Positions 36,070 to 45,451 are shown, counted from the stretch's first letter. The stretch is 64,000 bases of DNA from Micromonospora sp. LH3U1 (GCF_028475105.1 NZ_CP116936.1:868001-932000); one strand, 5' to 3'. The notes: generated from the sequence alone by a model not told the origin. Translations and numbers: made by a program.

Positions 36070-36916
36070 CGACCCGACGTTCGTCGAACAGATCCAGCGG
36101 GACCTGCGGGACGTGCGCTGGCTCGCCCCGGAGGAGATCCGCTTTCGGGGCCGTCGCCGCAGCCAGCGCAAGATCGTGGTGGCGACCGTCGTGCTGGCCC
36201 TCGCCGGGGTCTCCGCCGTGGCGGTCGCCGCGCCGAGGACGTCCCCGCCATTGGTTCAGCCGGCCGCCTCCGCCTCGCCGACCCGGCATGAGATCACCAC
36301 TGACGCCCTGCTGCAGCCCGCCGACCTGTCGCAGCAGGTCGATGTGCAGCTCAGCCAATCGGGGCTGGGTGAGCCGGTCCGGCTGGCGGACATGCTCGAC
36401 TACTGCCGGACGAGCCAGGGACGGTCGGAGGGCTGGCAGATGTCGATTCTGTCCCGTTCGCAGACGTTTGTGCCCAAACGCGCTGCGCCGATCCTCAAAC
36501 AGTCGGATGGTCTGGTCACGCAGGATCTCTTCCGGCTGGCACCCGAGACGGCAAGACAGCTCTTCGCCAGTTTGGACGACCTGGTCGCTCCGTGTGCCGA
36601 GTGGTTGAACGTTGGGCCGATCCTGACGGCAGGAGGGACCCGCACGGGGGAAGCGCTGCACCGGTGGTCGGTGGTGCGGCGGGGCTTCGCCGGGGACGAG
36701 TCCGCCGTCCTGCGGGACTCGCTCACCGTCACCCGGGACCTGGAGACCGGGCAGCCGCTCGGCGACGCTCCGTCGCCGATCCTGCTGGCGGTTGTCCGGG
36801 TCGGCGATACCGTCTCGGTGCTCCGCCTCGGCTACGACGGCACCGAGGCCGAACTCATACGGCTCGCCGTGGCGGCGGCAGCCCGGATGTGCGCCGCCGC
36901 CAACCCTGCCTGCTGA
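36062..36916 (+). CDS. Membrane-anchored partner of the sigma factor
   Basis: 284 aa: cytoplasmic N-terminus (about 1-36; RDDPTFVEQIQRDLRDVRWLAPEEIRFRGRRRSQRK), one membrane helix (IVVATVVLALAGVSAVAVAA), then an extracytoplasmic domain of about 225 aa with four Cys (DYCRTSQ, APCAEW, RMCAAANPAC). Size, topology and the 8-nt overlap with the sigma gene suggest an anti-sigma factor or surface sensor, but no zinc-binding HxxxCxxC is visible. The family is not recognised, so the role is inference. GAGGAGG precedes the ATG. Confidence 0.75.
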   Translation: MRDDPTFVEQIQRDLRDVRWLAPEEIRFRGRRRSQRKIVVATVVLALAGVSAVAVAAPRTSPPLVQPAASASPTRHEITTDALLQPADLSQQVDVQLSQSGLGEPVRLADMLDYCRTSQGRSEGWQMSILSRSQTFVPKRAAPILKQSDGLVTQDLFRLAPETARQLFASLDDLVAPCAEWLNVGPILTAGGTRTGEALHRWSVVRRGFAGDESAVLRDSLTVTRDLETGQPLGDAPSPILLAVVRVGDTVSVLRLGYDGTEAELIRLAVAAAARMCAAANPAC

Positions 36917-36940
36917 CCCCCGGCTCGGGGCCAGCAGGCA
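36907..36940. terminator. Bidirectional terminator hairpin
   Basis: TGCCTGCTG (36907-36915) pairs with CAGCAGGCA (36932-36940), with an inner CCCC/GGGG stem. It spans the end of the sigma-partner gene and faces the accD 3' end 10 bp away; placement between convergent genes fits a bidirectional terminator. There is no T-tract. Confidence 0.6.
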
Positions 36941-36949
36941 GCACCGAGA

Positions 36950-38533
36950 TCAGAGCGGGATGTTGCCGTGCTTCTTGGGCGGCAGGGTCTCCCGCTTGGT
37001 GCGCAGGACTCGCAGCGCCCGAACGATCTGGGTGCGCGTCTCGTGCGGCGGGATCACCGAGTCGATGTAACCGCGTTCGGCCGCCACGTACGGGTTGGCC
37101 AGGGTGTCCTCGTACTCGGCGATCTTCTCGGCCCGGACCGCCGCCGGGTCCTCGGCGCCGGCCAGCTCGGAGCGGTAGAGGATGTTCACCGCGCCCTGTG
37201 CGCCCATCACGGCGATCTGGGCCGTCGGCCACGCGAAGTTCAGGTCCGCGCCGAGGTGCTTGGAACCCATCACGTCGTACGCCCCGCCGTACGCCTTGCG
37301 GGTGATCACGGTGACCTTGGGGACGGTCGCCTCGGCGTACGCGTAGATGAGCTTGGCGCCCCGGCGGATGATGCCGTCCCACTCCTGGCCGGTGCCGGGC
37401 AGGAAGCCGGGCACGTCCACGAAGGTCAGCACCGGGATGTTGAACGCGTCGCAGGTACGGACGAACCGTGCGGCCTTCTCGGAGGCGGCGATGTCCAGGG
37501 TGCCGGCGAAGTGCATGGGCTGGTTGGCGACCACGCCCACCGGCCGCCCCTCGACCCGGCCGTAGCCGACCACGATGTTCTGCGCGTAGAGCGGCTGGAC
37601 CTCGAGGAACTCCCCGTCGTCGAGGACGTGCTCGATCACCCTGTGGATGTCGTACGGCTGGTTGGCCGAGTCCGGGATCAGGGTGTCCAGCTCCCGGTCC
37701 TCGTCGCTGATCGCCAGCTCGGCGGGAGCCTCGAAGACCACCGGCTCGTCGAGGTTGTTCGACGGCAGGTACGACAGCAGCGCCTTGACGTAGTCGACCG
37801 CGTCCTCCTCGTCGCTGGCGAGGTAGTGCGCGTTGCCGCTGCGGGAGTTGTGGGTGCGTGCCCCGCCCAGCTCCTCCATGCCGACGTCCTCGCCGGTCAC
37901 CGTCTTGATCACGTCGGGGCCGGTGATGAACATGTGGGAGGTCTGGTCGACCATCACGGTGAAGTCGGTGACCGCCGGCGAGTAGACCGCGCCGCCGGCG
38001 CAGGGCCCCATCACCAGGGAGATCTGCGGGATGACCCCGGAGGCCCGCACGTTGCGGAAGAAGATCTCACCGTAGAGGCCGAGCGAGACCACGCCCTCCT
38101 GGATGCGTGCGCCGCCGGAGTCGTTGATGCCGACCACCGGGCAGCCGATCTTCATGGCCAGGTCCATCACCTTGACGATCTTCTCGCCGAAGACCTCGCC
38201 GAGCGAACCACCGAAGACCGTGAAGTCCTGCGCGAAGACGCACACCTGCCGGCCGTCCACCGTGCCGTAGCCGGTGACCACGCCGTCGCCGTACGGGCGG
38301 TTCTTCTCCAGGCCGAAGGCCGTGGACCGGTGCCGCGCCAGCCCGTCGAGCTCGACGAATGAGCCCTCGTCGAGCAGCATCTCGATTCGTTCGCGGGCGG
38401 TCTTCTTGCCTCGCGCGTGCTGCTTCTCGACCGCGCGGGCCGACCCGGCGTGCACCGCCTCGTCGACCCGGCGCTCCAGGTCCGCCAGCTTGCCCTCGGT
38501 GCTGTGGATGTTGGTCCCGGTCTCGGTAGTCAC
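36950..38533 (-). CDS. accD: Acyl-CoA carboxylase beta subunit (propionyl-CoA type)
   Basis: 527-aa carboxyltransferase that moves the carboxyl from biotin on AccA2 to acyl-CoA. Oxyanion-hole motifs [13 protein letters not shown] and [14 protein letters not shown] (N-half) and [52 protein letters not shown] (C-half). Asp420 matches Asp422 of S. coelicolor PccB, the residue known to favour propionyl-CoA over acetyl-CoA. GTG 38533 is 6 nt after TATATT (38540-38545): leaderless, and divergent from birA. Confidence 0.95.
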   Translation of the reverse strand: MTTETGTNIHSTEGKLADLERRVDEAVHAGSARAVEKQHARGKKTARERIEMLLDEGSFVELDGLARHRSTAFGLEKNRPYGDGVVTGYGTVDGRQVCVFAQDFTVFGGSLGEVFGEKIVKVMDLAMKIGCPVVGINDSGGARIQEGVVSLGLYGEIFFRNVRASGVIPQISLVMGPCAGGAVYSPAVTDFTVMVDQTSHMFITGPDVIKTVTGEDVGMEELGGARTHNSRSGNAHYLASDEEDAVDYVKALLSYLPSNNLDEPVVFEAPAELAISDEDRELDTLIPDSANQPYDIHRVIEHVLDDGEFLEVQPLYAQNIVVGYGRVEGRPVGVVANQPMHFAGTLDIAASEKAARFVRTCDAFNIPVLTFVDVPGFLPGTGQEWDGIIRRGAKLIYAYAEATVPKVTVITRKAYGGAYDVMGSKHLGADLNFAWPTAQIAVMGAQGAVNILYRSELAGAEDPAAVRAEKIAEYEDTLANPYVAAERGYIDSVIPPHETRTQIVRALRVLRTKRETLPPKKHGNIPL

Positions 38534-38617
38534 CCTGGGAATATAACGATGGTTCAGGTCGGTGCCGCTGTGCAGTACGCCTCAGTGCCGCCGCGGCCAC
38601 CGCCGTAGGCTGGCGGA

Positions 38618-39493
38618 ATGCCGGGCTCCCCGTACAACGATCTGGACCGCCCGCCGCTGTCGGCGGCCCGGCTGCGCCGTGCGTTGGTCGCGCCGAACGG
38701 GCCGTGGGCCCGGCTGGAGCTGCGCGCCGAGACCGGTTCCACCAACGCTGACGTGGCCGAGGCGGCCCGAGCCGGCGAGCCCGAGGGCCTGGTCGTGGTC
38801 GCCGAGCGGCAGACCGCGGGGCGGGGCCGGCGCGGCCGGGTCTGGGAGTCGCCGCCACGAGCTGGCATCGCCACGAGCGTGCTGCTGCGGCCCGGCGAGG
38901 CCGTGCCGGACCGCGGTTGGCTACCGGCGACACCCACGGGGTACGGGTGGCTGCCGTTGCTGGCCGGAGTGGCGCTGGTCGAGGCGGTGGCCCGGCTGGC
39001 CGAGCTGGAGGCCACCCTGAAGTGGCCCAACGACCTGCTGATCGACGACGCGAAGTGCGCGGGCGTGCTGGCCGAGGCGGTGCCGGGGCGCTCACCGGAC
39101 CAGCCGCCGGCCATCGTGCTCGGCATCGGGCTCAACGTGACGCTGCGTGCCGATGAGCTGCCGGTGAATCCGACCGGGCTGCCGGCAACCTCGCTGCAGC
39201 TGGCCGGCGCGGTGGCCACCGATCGGGACCCGCTGCTGCGGGCTCTGCTGCGGGCTGTCGCCGACTGGTACGACCGTTGGCGCGACGCGGGCGGCGACGC
39301 GGTGGACAGCGGCCTGCGCGACGCCTACCTGGCGGCCTGCGCGACGGTCGGCCGCGAGGTACGCGTCCTGCTCCCCAACGGCGAGGCCCTGACCGGCACC
39401 GCGACAGGTGTGGACCGAGACGGCCAATTACAGGTGACCACCCCGACAGCCCTCCGCACCCTGGCCGCCGGCGACGTCCTCCACCTGCGCTGA
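38618..39493 (+). CDS. birA: Biotin-[acetyl-CoA carboxylase] ligase
   Basis: 291 aa. Catalytic biotin ligase domain with ETGSTNADVAEAARAG, the biotinyl-AMP loop AERQTAGRGRRGRVWESP, the KWPNDLLIDDAKCAGVLAE block, and a C-terminal SH3-like domain (about 235-291). It has no N-terminal DNA-binding domain, so it is a pure ligase without the E. coli BirA repressor function. Its substrate is the AccA2 biotinyl domain. ATG 38618 is 6 nt after TAGGCT (38606-38611); the accD/birA divergent promoters are only about 70 bp apart. Confidence 0.93.
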   Translation: MPGSPYNDLDRPPLSAARLRRALVAPNGPWARLELRAETGSTNADVAEAARAGEPEGLVVVAERQTAGRGRRGRVWESPPRAGIATSVLLRPGEAVPDRGWLPATPTGYGWLPLLAGVALVEAVARLAELEATLKWPNDLLIDDAKCAGVLAEAVPGRSPDQPPAIVLGIGLNVTLRADELPVNPTGLPATSLQLAGAVATDRDPLLRALLRAVADWYDRWRDAGGDAVDSGLRDAYLAACATVGREVRVLLPNGEALTGTATGVDRDGQLQVTTPTALRTLAAGDVLHLR

Positions 39494-39506
39494 CCCATCC
39501 CCACCC

Positions 39507-39579
39507 CGCGATCTTGCAGTTGCTGCCCGGGCGGAACGGGCAAAAGCCGTAGCGCGGCGACCAAACGTGCAAGATCGCG
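39507..39579. repeat. Intergenic palindrome, family A, copy 2
   Basis: 12-bp perfect arms CGCGATCTTGCA (39507-39518) and TGCAAGATCGCG (39568-39579), 49-nt spacer. The arms equal the outer 12 bp of the 11401-11473 element. It lies between birA and the PH-domain gene, both on the plus strand. Confidence 0.85.
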
Positions 39580-39669
39580 AAGAGTGGGTGGGGCCGCGTG
39601 GCGGATGTTGTGGTGCCCCTTGGGGGGTTTACCGTCGGCGCGTCATGAAAATCGCGTTGGAGGTTCCCC

Positions 39670-40242
39670 GTGGCGTTTCCTGAAGACGTGCTCACCGAGG
39701 ACGAGCATGTCGTGCTTCACCTGCACCCGCACTGGAAGGCGTTGATCCGGCCGATCGCGGTGCTGGTGCTGGCCATCGCCGCGGTGGTGGTCGGTGTGCT
39801 CCTGCTGCCCGAGAGCGGCGGCGGTTCGATCGCGCTGGCCGTGATCGGAGTGATCGCCCTGGTCGCGGTGCTCTGGCTCGGTCTGTGGCCGTTCCTGGTC
39901 TGGCGCACCACGCACTACCTGTTCACCAACGAGCGGGTGCTGCTTCAGCAGGGTGTCTTCTCCCGGGACCGGCGGGACCTTCCGCTCACCCGGGTCAACG
40001 ACCATTCGATGAACCAGCATTTCCTCGAACGGCTGCTCGGCGCCGGCACGCTCACCATCGAGTCGGCCGGTGAGCGGGGCCAGTCGGTGCTCGCCGACGT
40101 GCCAAACGTCGGGAAGGTGCAGACCACCCTGTACGAGCTGGTCGAGGCACAGCACGACAAGCACTCGCTGGGCGACGGGGAGATGCGCGACATCCTCGCC
40201 GACATGCAGGACGGCAAGCCGCTGCGCGACACCACGACCTGA
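39670..40242 (+). CDS. PH (YdbT-like) domain membrane protein
   Basis: 190 aa. Two adjoining membrane helices (about 30-75; IRPIAVLVLAIAAVVVGVLLLP and IALAVIGVIALVAVLWLGLWPF) are followed by a bacterial PH domain (TTHYLFTNERVLLQQGVFSRDRRDLPLTRVNDHSMNQHFLERLLGAGTLTIESAGERGQSVLADVPNVGKVQTTLYELVEAQ). Function of this family is unknown beyond membrane association. GTG 39670 follows GGAGG by 7 nt. Confidence 0.88.
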   Translation: MAFPEDVLTEDEHVVLHLHPHWKALIRPIAVLVLAIAAVVVGVLLLPESGGGSIALAVIGVIALVAVLWLGLWPFLVWRTTHYLFTNERVLLQQGVFSRDRRDLPLTRVNDHSMNQHFLERLLGAGTLTIESAGERGQSVLADVPNVGKVQTTLYELVEAQHDKHSLGDGEMRDILADMQDGKPLRDTTT

Positions 40243-40287
40243 TCCGGACCGATTGAGGCCCGCCCTGCCGCACAGTGTCGGGGCGGG

Positions 40288-40974
40288 TCAGTCGTGTGCT
40301 TCGGCCCTGGGCGGGACGGTTTCGGGTCGTTCCGGCCCGGGCCGGCTGATCCCGGCCGGGCCGGTGTCCGCCGGGCCGGTGTCCGCCTGGTCGCTCGCGG
40401 CAGGCAGATCGGCGTTGGCCAGGTCGGTGTTGGTCAGGTCGGCGTCGGTCGGGTCGGCGTCGGTCGGGTCGGCTTCGGCCGGTCGCACGGCGAACCAGCC
40501 CCGGAAGCGGGTCCGCAACACCTCCTGCTCGGGCCGGTCGTCCGGGCCGAGGCGCAGCATGGTGCCGGTGAGGCTGACGGTGCCGAGCCCGGGGCGGGCG
40601 GTCGACGGTCGGGCGCCCATCACGTCGACCCGAACGGCGAGCCGGTCGCCGGCGCGTACGGGGGCGAGCCAGCGCAGCTCCTCCAGGCCGGGGGACGCGT
40701 CCGCGGCTGCCCGGGACAGCAGGTGGTCGACGTACGCGCGCATGAACAGGCTGACCGTGTAGAAGCCGCTGGCGATCAGTCCGCCGTGCCGGCTCGCCCC
40801 GGCCAGGTCGGGGTCGACGTGGTACCACTGCGGGTCGAAGCGACGGGCGAAGGCGACCATCTCGTCGCCATCCACGGTGACCACACCGAGGTCGACGGTG
40901 AGCCCCGGGACGAGATCCTCGAAGAACAGCTCGGCGGGTTGCCCGGTGCCGGAGCGTGCGGCGGGTGTCGTCAC
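40288..40974 (-). CDS. MaoC family dehydratase-like protein with repeat tail
   Basis: 228 aa. The hot-dog domain (12-165) shows FFEDLVPGLTVDLGVVTVDGDEMVAFARRFDPQWYHVDPDLAGASRHGGLIASGFYTVSLFMRAYVDHLL, with the R-hydratase 2 type Asp and His (FDPQWYHVD). It probably hydrates enoyl-CoA or acts on related thioesters. The C-terminal 55 residues are a low-complexity tail with five pentapeptide-like units (ADPTD, ADPTD, ADLTN, TDLAN, ADLPA) from a 15-bp tandem repeat. Its GTG overlaps the stop of the gtrA gene upstream (GTGA, 40971-40974). Confidence 0.85.
   Translation of the reverse strand: MTTPAARSGTGQPAELFFEDLVPGLTVDLGVVTVDGDEMVAFARRFDPQWYHVDPDLAGASRHGGLIASGFYTVSLFMRAYVDHLLSRAAADASPGLEELRWLAPVRAGDRLAVRVDVMGARPSTARPGLGTVSLTGTMLRLGPDDRPEQEVLRTRFRGWFAVRPAEADPTDADPTDADLTNTDLANADLPAASDQADTGPADTGPAGISRPGPERPETVPPRAEAHD
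40406..40480. repeat. Five 15-bp tandem repeats inside the MaoC gene
   Basis: Five consecutive 15-bp units of the form GGTCGGCGTCGGTCG (units start at 40406, 40421, 40436, 40451 and 40466) encode the Asp-rich pentapeptide tail. Units 3 and 4 differ at one base. A copy-number-variable tract is plausible. Confidence 0.85.
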
Positions 40975-41672
40975 CGGCGGGGGGCGCGGCGGGTGCTGAC
41001 GTGTAGCTCCGCGGCGAGTTCCGCGTCCAGGTCGGCGGCGGGGCTGACGCTCAGCCGGGTGGGCCGACCCTGCGGAGGTGCGCCGGGCGGTGAGTCGGCG
41101 CGTTCCGCGGATTCCGCCTCTTCCAGCTCGGACACGGATTCGGCCAGCTCGGCGACCGGGTCCATTTCCGCCATGGTGTCCCACTCGTCGCGCGGGATGT
41201 CGTGCCAGGTGGAGTCGGGCTTCGCCTCGTCCTCGACTGGCGCGACGGGCTGGAAGACGAAGGTCCGGTATGACCAGAATCGGAACAGCGTGGCCAGCAT
41301 GACACCGACGGTCTTGGCCACGTTCAACGCCAGTAGACCATGTACGCCGAGGCCGTACTTCGCCGCTGCCACGGCACCCAGCTCAATGAGCAGGCCAGCC
41401 CCGTTGAACAGGAAAAACAGGACGTATTCGCGCCGCAGCGCCTTCGGGCGATCCCGGTACGTCCAGTGCCGATTCATTAGGTACGACGTGATCGTGGCGA
41501 CGATGGTCGCGATCACGGTCGCCTTCAACTGACCATTGACGAAAACGGTCAGTGCAAGGGCATTGAACACCGCGTAATTGATGACGGTGTTGATGCCGCC
41601 GACGATGCCGAACTTGAGCGCCTCGTGGATGAACTTCTGCCAGCGCTCAGGCAGCAGGCGGACAAGACGCAT
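40971..41672 (-). CDS. GtrA family membrane protein
   Basis: 233 aa. GtrA domain with four helices (about 18-140): KFGIVGGINTVINYAVFNALALTVF, ATVIATIVATITSYLMNRHWTYRD, YVLFFLFNGAGLLIELGAVAAAK, LALNVAKTVGVMLATLFRFWSYRTFVF. The long C-terminus (145-233) is acidic and has many Glu/Asp/Ser. GtrA proteins are thought to flip polyprenyl-linked sugars for cell-wall glycans. A second gtrA lies directly upstream. ATG 41672 is 7 nt after TAAGGT (41680-41685). Confidence 0.9.
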   Translation of the reverse strand: MRLVRLLPERWQKFIHEALKFGIVGGINTVINYAVFNALALTVFVNGQLKATVIATIVATITSYLMNRHWTYRDRPKALRREYVLFFLFNGAGLLIELGAVAAAKYGLGVHGLLALNVAKTVGVMLATLFRFWSYRTFVFQPVAPVEDEAKPDSTWHDIPRDEWDTMAEMDPVAELAESVSELEEAESAERADSPPGAPPQGRPTRLSVSPAADLDAELAAELHVSTRRAPRR

Positions 41673-41735
41673 GCGAAACACCTTAGGGCAGTCGGTGCGG
41701 CCGGCGATCACCGGTCGAACGAGGTGGGCAGCAGG

Positions 41736-42284
41736 TCACGCCCCGTGGTCACGGTTGGGCTTCACCTGCGGAAGGGTCGGGGTTCCCGCTTCGACGAAGA
41801 CGAACCGCCGGTACGACCAGAATCGGAACAGCGTGGCGAGGCCCGTGCCGACGATGTAGCTGGCGAGGTTGTCGGCCAGGCGCGTCTGGAACACGGCCGG
41901 CCAGATGCTGCCGAGCCCGTAGCGGCTGATCGCGAGGCAGGCCACCGTGATGCCGAGGCCGACCGCGTTGAAGAAGAAGAACAGCGCGTACTCGCGGGCC
42001 GCGTTGCTGCGCTGACGGTGCCGCCAGGTCCAGAACCGGTTGCCCACGAAGGCGACGGAGGCCGCGATCACGGTGGAGATCGTCTTCGCCGTCAACTCTT
42101 CGATGCCCCGACTGCTCGTCAGATAGTTGAAGAGCGCGAAGTCGATGAGGAAGGCGATACCGCCCACGGTGGCGAACTTGCTCATCTCGCGGAGCAGGTG
42201 ACCGAAGCGGTCCAGCAGTCTGCCGACGAGACCCTGTCGGGTCTGCCGGGGGCCCGGTTGTTCCCCGGTCATCGTGGCGGCCAC
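41736..42284 (-). CDS. GtrA family membrane protein (second copy)
   Basis: 182 aa with a four-helix GtrA domain (KFATVGGIAFLIDFALFNYLTSS; AKTISTVIAASVAFVGNRFWTWRHR; YALFFFFNAVGLGITVACLAIS; NLASYIVGTGLATLFRFWSYRRFVF). It shares its fold and the C-terminal FRFWSYR-x-FVF with the neighbour at 40971-41672 but differs elsewhere and lacks the acidic tail. The pair may form a hetero-oligomeric flippase, although that is a guess. GTG 42284 or ATG 42272 may be the start. Confidence 0.88.
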   Translation of the reverse strand: MAATMTGEQPGPRQTRQGLVGRLLDRFGHLLREMSKFATVGGIAFLIDFALFNYLTSSRGIEELTAKTISTVIAASVAFVGNRFWTWRHRQRSNAAREYALFFFFNAVGLGITVACLAISRYGLGSIWPAVFQTRLADNLASYIVGTGLATLFRFWSYRRFVFVEAGTPTLPQVKPNRDHGA

Positions 42285-42524
42285 GGGGCGAGCCTACCGG
42301 CTGACGACCAGTCGGAGGGGCAGCTACGTCAAGCGGGCGTGGCCGCTCGGAAGCGCCCATCGCTGTGTGCGGAACTGTTGCACGCAGCGTAACCAATTGG
42401 GAGGAGTGACGCGGCCCGGAACGGGGATCCACGCACCGGTCGGCGGGGCAGGTCCACGGCCCGACCGCAACAAGCGTCCGCCGGGGTGCACAACAAGATT
42501 TGCGTGAAACTGCGCGGGAAAGCG

Positions 42525-42543
42525 GGTATCAGCTCGTGATACC
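42525..42543. promoter_or_regulatory. Perfect 7-bp inverted repeat upstream of pckG
   Basis: GGTATCA-GCTCG-TGATACC. The palindrome with 5-nt spacer is 17 bp from a CRP-type site and about 170 bp before the pckG start. It could be an operator; the regulator is not identified. Confidence 0.45.
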
Positions 42544-42560
42544 GCAGCGAGGCCGTACCT

Positions 42561-42576
42561 TGTGCAGTTCTTCACA
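42561..42576. promoter_or_regulatory. CRP-type binding site upstream of pckG
   Basis: TGTGCAGTTCTTCACA matches TGTGA-N6-TCACA with one mismatch in the left half. A comparable site occurs at 52427-52442. Control of gluconeogenic PEP carboxykinase by a cAMP-receptor-type regulator is plausible. Confidence 0.5.
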
Positions 42577-42711
42577 ACCAGTCCCACTGACTCGGAAGGC
42601 TGCCCGGTTTACGCTGAGGCCAATCCCAGGTTTCCACGAAGGCGACGCATCGCGCCGCTGAGTCTCGTGCATCCCATAGATCGGTCAGCGTCGACCACAA
42701 GGAGATGTGTC

Positions 42712-44556
42712 ATGGTTGCTCCGGCTGTTGTGCGGGGTATCGATCAGGCCCCGACGTCCCATCCGAAACTGCTCGCCTGGGTCCGTGAGGTCGCGGAACT
42801 GACCACCCCTGACCGTGTCGTCTGGGTGGACGGGTCCGACGAGGAGTGGCGCCGCCTCACCGATGAGCTGGTTGAGTCCGGCACGCTGATCCGGCTCAAC
42901 CCGGAGAAGAAGCCCAACTCGTTCTACGCGCGTACCGACCCGACGGACGTCGCCCGGGTCGAGGAACGCACCTACATCTGCTCCGTCGACGAGGCGGACG
43001 CCGGCCCCACCAACAACTGGATGGCGCCGCCGGAGATGAAGCGGACGATGACCGATCTGTACCGCGGTTCCATGCGCGGTCGCACCATGTACGTCATCCC
43101 GTTCGTCATGGGCCCGGTCGAGGCCGAGTCCCCGATGTTCGGTGTCGAGATCACCGACAGCCCCTACGTGGTCGCGTCGATGCGCATCATGACGCGGATG
43201 GGCGCCCGGGTCCTCGAGGCGATGGGCAACGACGCGGACTTCGTGCACGCGCTGCACTCGATCGGCGCCCCGCTCGCCCCCGGCCAGCAGGACGTGGCCT
43301 GGCCGTGCAACGAGACCAAGTACATCTCGCACTTCCCGGAGACCCGGGAGATCTGGTCGTACGGCTCCGGTTACGGCGGCAACTCGCTGCTCGGCAAGAA
43401 GTGCTACTCCCTGCGGATCGCCAGCGTGATGGGCCGGGACGAGGGCTGGCTCGCCGAGCACATGCTGATCCTGAAGATCACCTCGCCGGAGGGTCGGGTC
43501 TACCACATCGCTGGCGCCTTCCCGTCGGCCTGCGGCAAGACCAACCTCGCCATGGTGGAGCCGACCATTCCCGGCTGGAAGGTCGAGACCATCGGCGACG
43601 ACATCGCCTGGATGCGGTTCGGCGCGGACGGCCGCCTCTACGCGGTCAACCCGGAGTACGGCCTGTTCGGTGTCGCGCCCGGCACCGACTGGAAGACCAA
43701 CGCCAACGCCATGCGCACACTGGACCGGGGCAACTCGGTCTTCACCAACGTGGGCCTCACCGACGATGGCGACGTCTGGTGGGAGGGCATGGGTGAGCCG
43801 CCGGCGCACCTGATCGACTGGAAGGGCAACGACTGGACGCCAGAGAGCGACAGCCTCTCCTCCCACGCGAACAGCCGGTTCTGCACCCCGATCACCCAGT
43901 GCCCGATCCTCGCCGACGAGTATTTCGACCCGAACGGCGTGCCGATCGACGCGATCCTCTTCGGTGGCCGTCGGCGGGACACCGTCCCGCTGGTGACCGA
44001 GGCCCGCGACTGGGTGCACGGCGTCTACATGGGTGCGACGCTCTCCTCGGAGACCACCGCGGCCGCGTCCGGGGCCGTCGGCGTGGTCCGGCGGGACCCG
44101 ATGGCCATGCTGCCGTTCATCGGTTACAACGCCGGGGACTACTTCCGGCACTGGATCGAGATGGGCAAGGGCGCCGACGGCGACGAGGCGAAGCTGCCGA
44201 AGATCTACTACGTCAACTGGTTCCGCAAGGACCCGGACGGCGCGTTCCTCTGGCCTGGCTTCGGGGAGAACTCCCGGGTGCTCAAGTGGGTCGTCGAGCG
44301 GATCGAAGGCACGGCCGGCGCGGTCGAGACGCCGGTGGGCATGGTCCCCGCGCCAGACGCGCTAGACGTCGAGGGCCTGGACATGACCCCGGAGGACGTC
44401 CGGATCGCCCTGAAGGTCGACCCGGACGAGTGGCGTAACGAGCTGCCGCTCGTCACCGAGTGGTTCGAGAAGTTCGGTGACAAGCTGCCGGGCGTGCTCT
44501 GGGCCGAGTTGGACGCACTGCGCGCACGCCTGGACGCCGCGCAGCCGCAGCGCTAG
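42712..44556 (+). CDS. pckG: Phosphoenolpyruvate carboxykinase (GTP)
   Basis: 614 aa, the normal length for GTP-type PEPCK. It converts oxaloacetate and GTP to PEP, CO2 and GDP, the first step of gluconeogenesis. Visible motifs: the GTP-binding P-loop [14 protein letters not shown], the Mn/substrate region [37 protein letters not shown], the hyper-reactive Cys in SACGKT, the kinase-2-like [16 protein letters not shown] and [15 protein letters not shown] 42712 has AAGGAG 7 nt upstream. The upstream region has CRP-type and palindromic sites. Confidence 0.97.
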   Translation: MVAPAVVRGIDQAPTSHPKLLAWVREVAELTTPDRVVWVDGSDEEWRRLTDELVESGTLIRLNPEKKPNSFYARTDPTDVARVEERTYICSVDEADAGPTNNWMAPPEMKRTMTDLYRGSMRGRTMYVIPFVMGPVEAESPMFGVEITDSPYVVASMRIMTRMGARVLEAMGNDADFVHALHSIGAPLAPGQQDVAWPCNETKYISHFPETREIWSYGSGYGGNSLLGKKCYSLRIASVMGRDEGWLAEHMLILKITSPEGRVYHIAGAFPSACGKTNLAMVEPTIPGWKVETIGDDIAWMRFGADGRLYAVNPEYGLFGVAPGTDWKTNANAMRTLDRGNSVFTNVGLTDDGDVWWEGMGEPPAHLIDWKGNDWTPESDSLSSHANSRFCTPITQCPILADEYFDPNGVPIDAILFGGRRRDTVPLVTEARDWVHGVYMGATLSSETTAAASGAVGVVRRDPMAMLPFIGYNAGDYFRHWIEMGKGADGDEAKLPKIYYVNWFRKDPDGAFLWPGFGENSRVLKWVVERIEGTAGAVETPVGMVPAPDALDVEGLDMTPEDVRIALKVDPDEWRNELPLVTEWFEKFGDKLPGVLWAELDALRARLDAAQPQR

Positions 44557-44593
44557 GTGTGAAGACCGCCCCTTGCGGGCATCATCGGATCCC

Positions 44594-45451
44594 ATGAGGA
44601 CGGCCGCCGAGACCCAGGTCCGGCGGCCGTCCGCCGTCCGGGTGCTCACCATCCTGCTCGCGACGACGGCGGCGGCCACCGTCGCGGTCGAGCTGCTCAA
44701 TTGGTGGTACGCCCCGGAGCAGGGCTTCGGGCTCGCCGTACGGACCGGTTGGGCGATGCTGCGCTCGTTCGGTTTCCTGCTGCTGATCGGGCACGTGCGG
44801 CGGGGCCGTACGGTGGCACGCCCGTTCGGGCTGATCCTCGCGGTCACCACGATCTTCGCCGTCGGCCGGATCATCGTGCCCCGGCAGGGGGTGCCGCCGC
44901 TGCCCGGCCTGCTCGGTTTCGCCGTGCTCACCGCGCTCTGTGCGGCGGTGGTCTGGCTGCTCTACCGCTCGTCGGCGTTGGCCGGGCACCTGGTCCGCCA
45001 CCGACCCCGGCTCGTCATCGACCGGGACGGCATCTCCTGGCGGGAGACCCCGCCGCGCCGACCGCAGGCCAGCGCCTGGCTGTTGACCAGCCGGGTGGCC
45101 GCGTTCACCTACAGCCCACTGATGCTGGTTCCGGCACTGGTGGCCGGCGGCTCCATCCTGGATGGTCGACTGACCGCGGTGCCGGCCGTGCTGTTCTGGT
45201 TCGGCGCGGGCATCACGGCCAGCTACGCGGTGCTGTTCTGTACCGCGTTCCTGATGCGGGGCAAGGACTGGGCGCGTGGCCTGCTGGTCGTCGTCACGGT
45301 GGCCGTACTCGCCGTGGATCTGCCCCTGTGCTGGTGGCTGCTGGGCGTGGACGGCCTGGTCCGCGACGGCGGCCCCCTGCTCGCCGCAGCCATGCTGGCC
45401 CTCTACGGCCTCCGCCGCGCCGCCCGCGCCCCCGACCCCGTCCCGCCCTGA
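44594..45451 (+). CDS. Hypothetical polytopic membrane protein
   Basis: 285 aa with about seven hydrophobic segments (VLTILLATTAAATVAVELLNWWY; AMLRSFGFLLLIGHV; PFGLILAVTTIFAVGRII; LLGFAVLTALCAAVVWLLY; AFTYSPLMLVPALVAGGSILDG; AVLFWFGAGITASYAVLFCTAFLM; GLLVVVTVAVLAVDLPLCWWLLG). No family recognised. The gene follows pckG by 37 bp and is followed by family B palindrome copy 2. Confidence 0.7.
   Translation: MRTAAETQVRRPSAVRVLTILLATTAAATVAVELLNWWYAPEQGFGLAVRTGWAMLRSFGFLLLIGHVRRGRTVARPFGLILAVTTIFAVGRIIVPRQGVPPLPGLLGFAVLTALCAAVVWLLYRSSALAGHLVRHRPRLVIDRDGISWRETPPRRPQASAWLLTSRVAAFTYSPLMLVPALVAGGSILDGRLTAVPAVLFWFGAGITASYAVLFCTAFLMRGKDWARGLLVVVTVAVLAVDLPLCWWLLGVDGLVRDGGPLLAAAMLALYGLRRAARAPDPVPP

Larger units (their letters stand above)
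42285..42711. other. Regulatory region upstream of PEP carboxykinase
   Basis: 427 bp with no gene seen. It holds an inverted repeat GGTATCA-GCTCG-TGATACC (42525-42543) and a CRP-type site (42561-42576), both listed separately, followed by about 135 bp of leader. Other segments are featureless to the eye. Confidence 0.5.
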
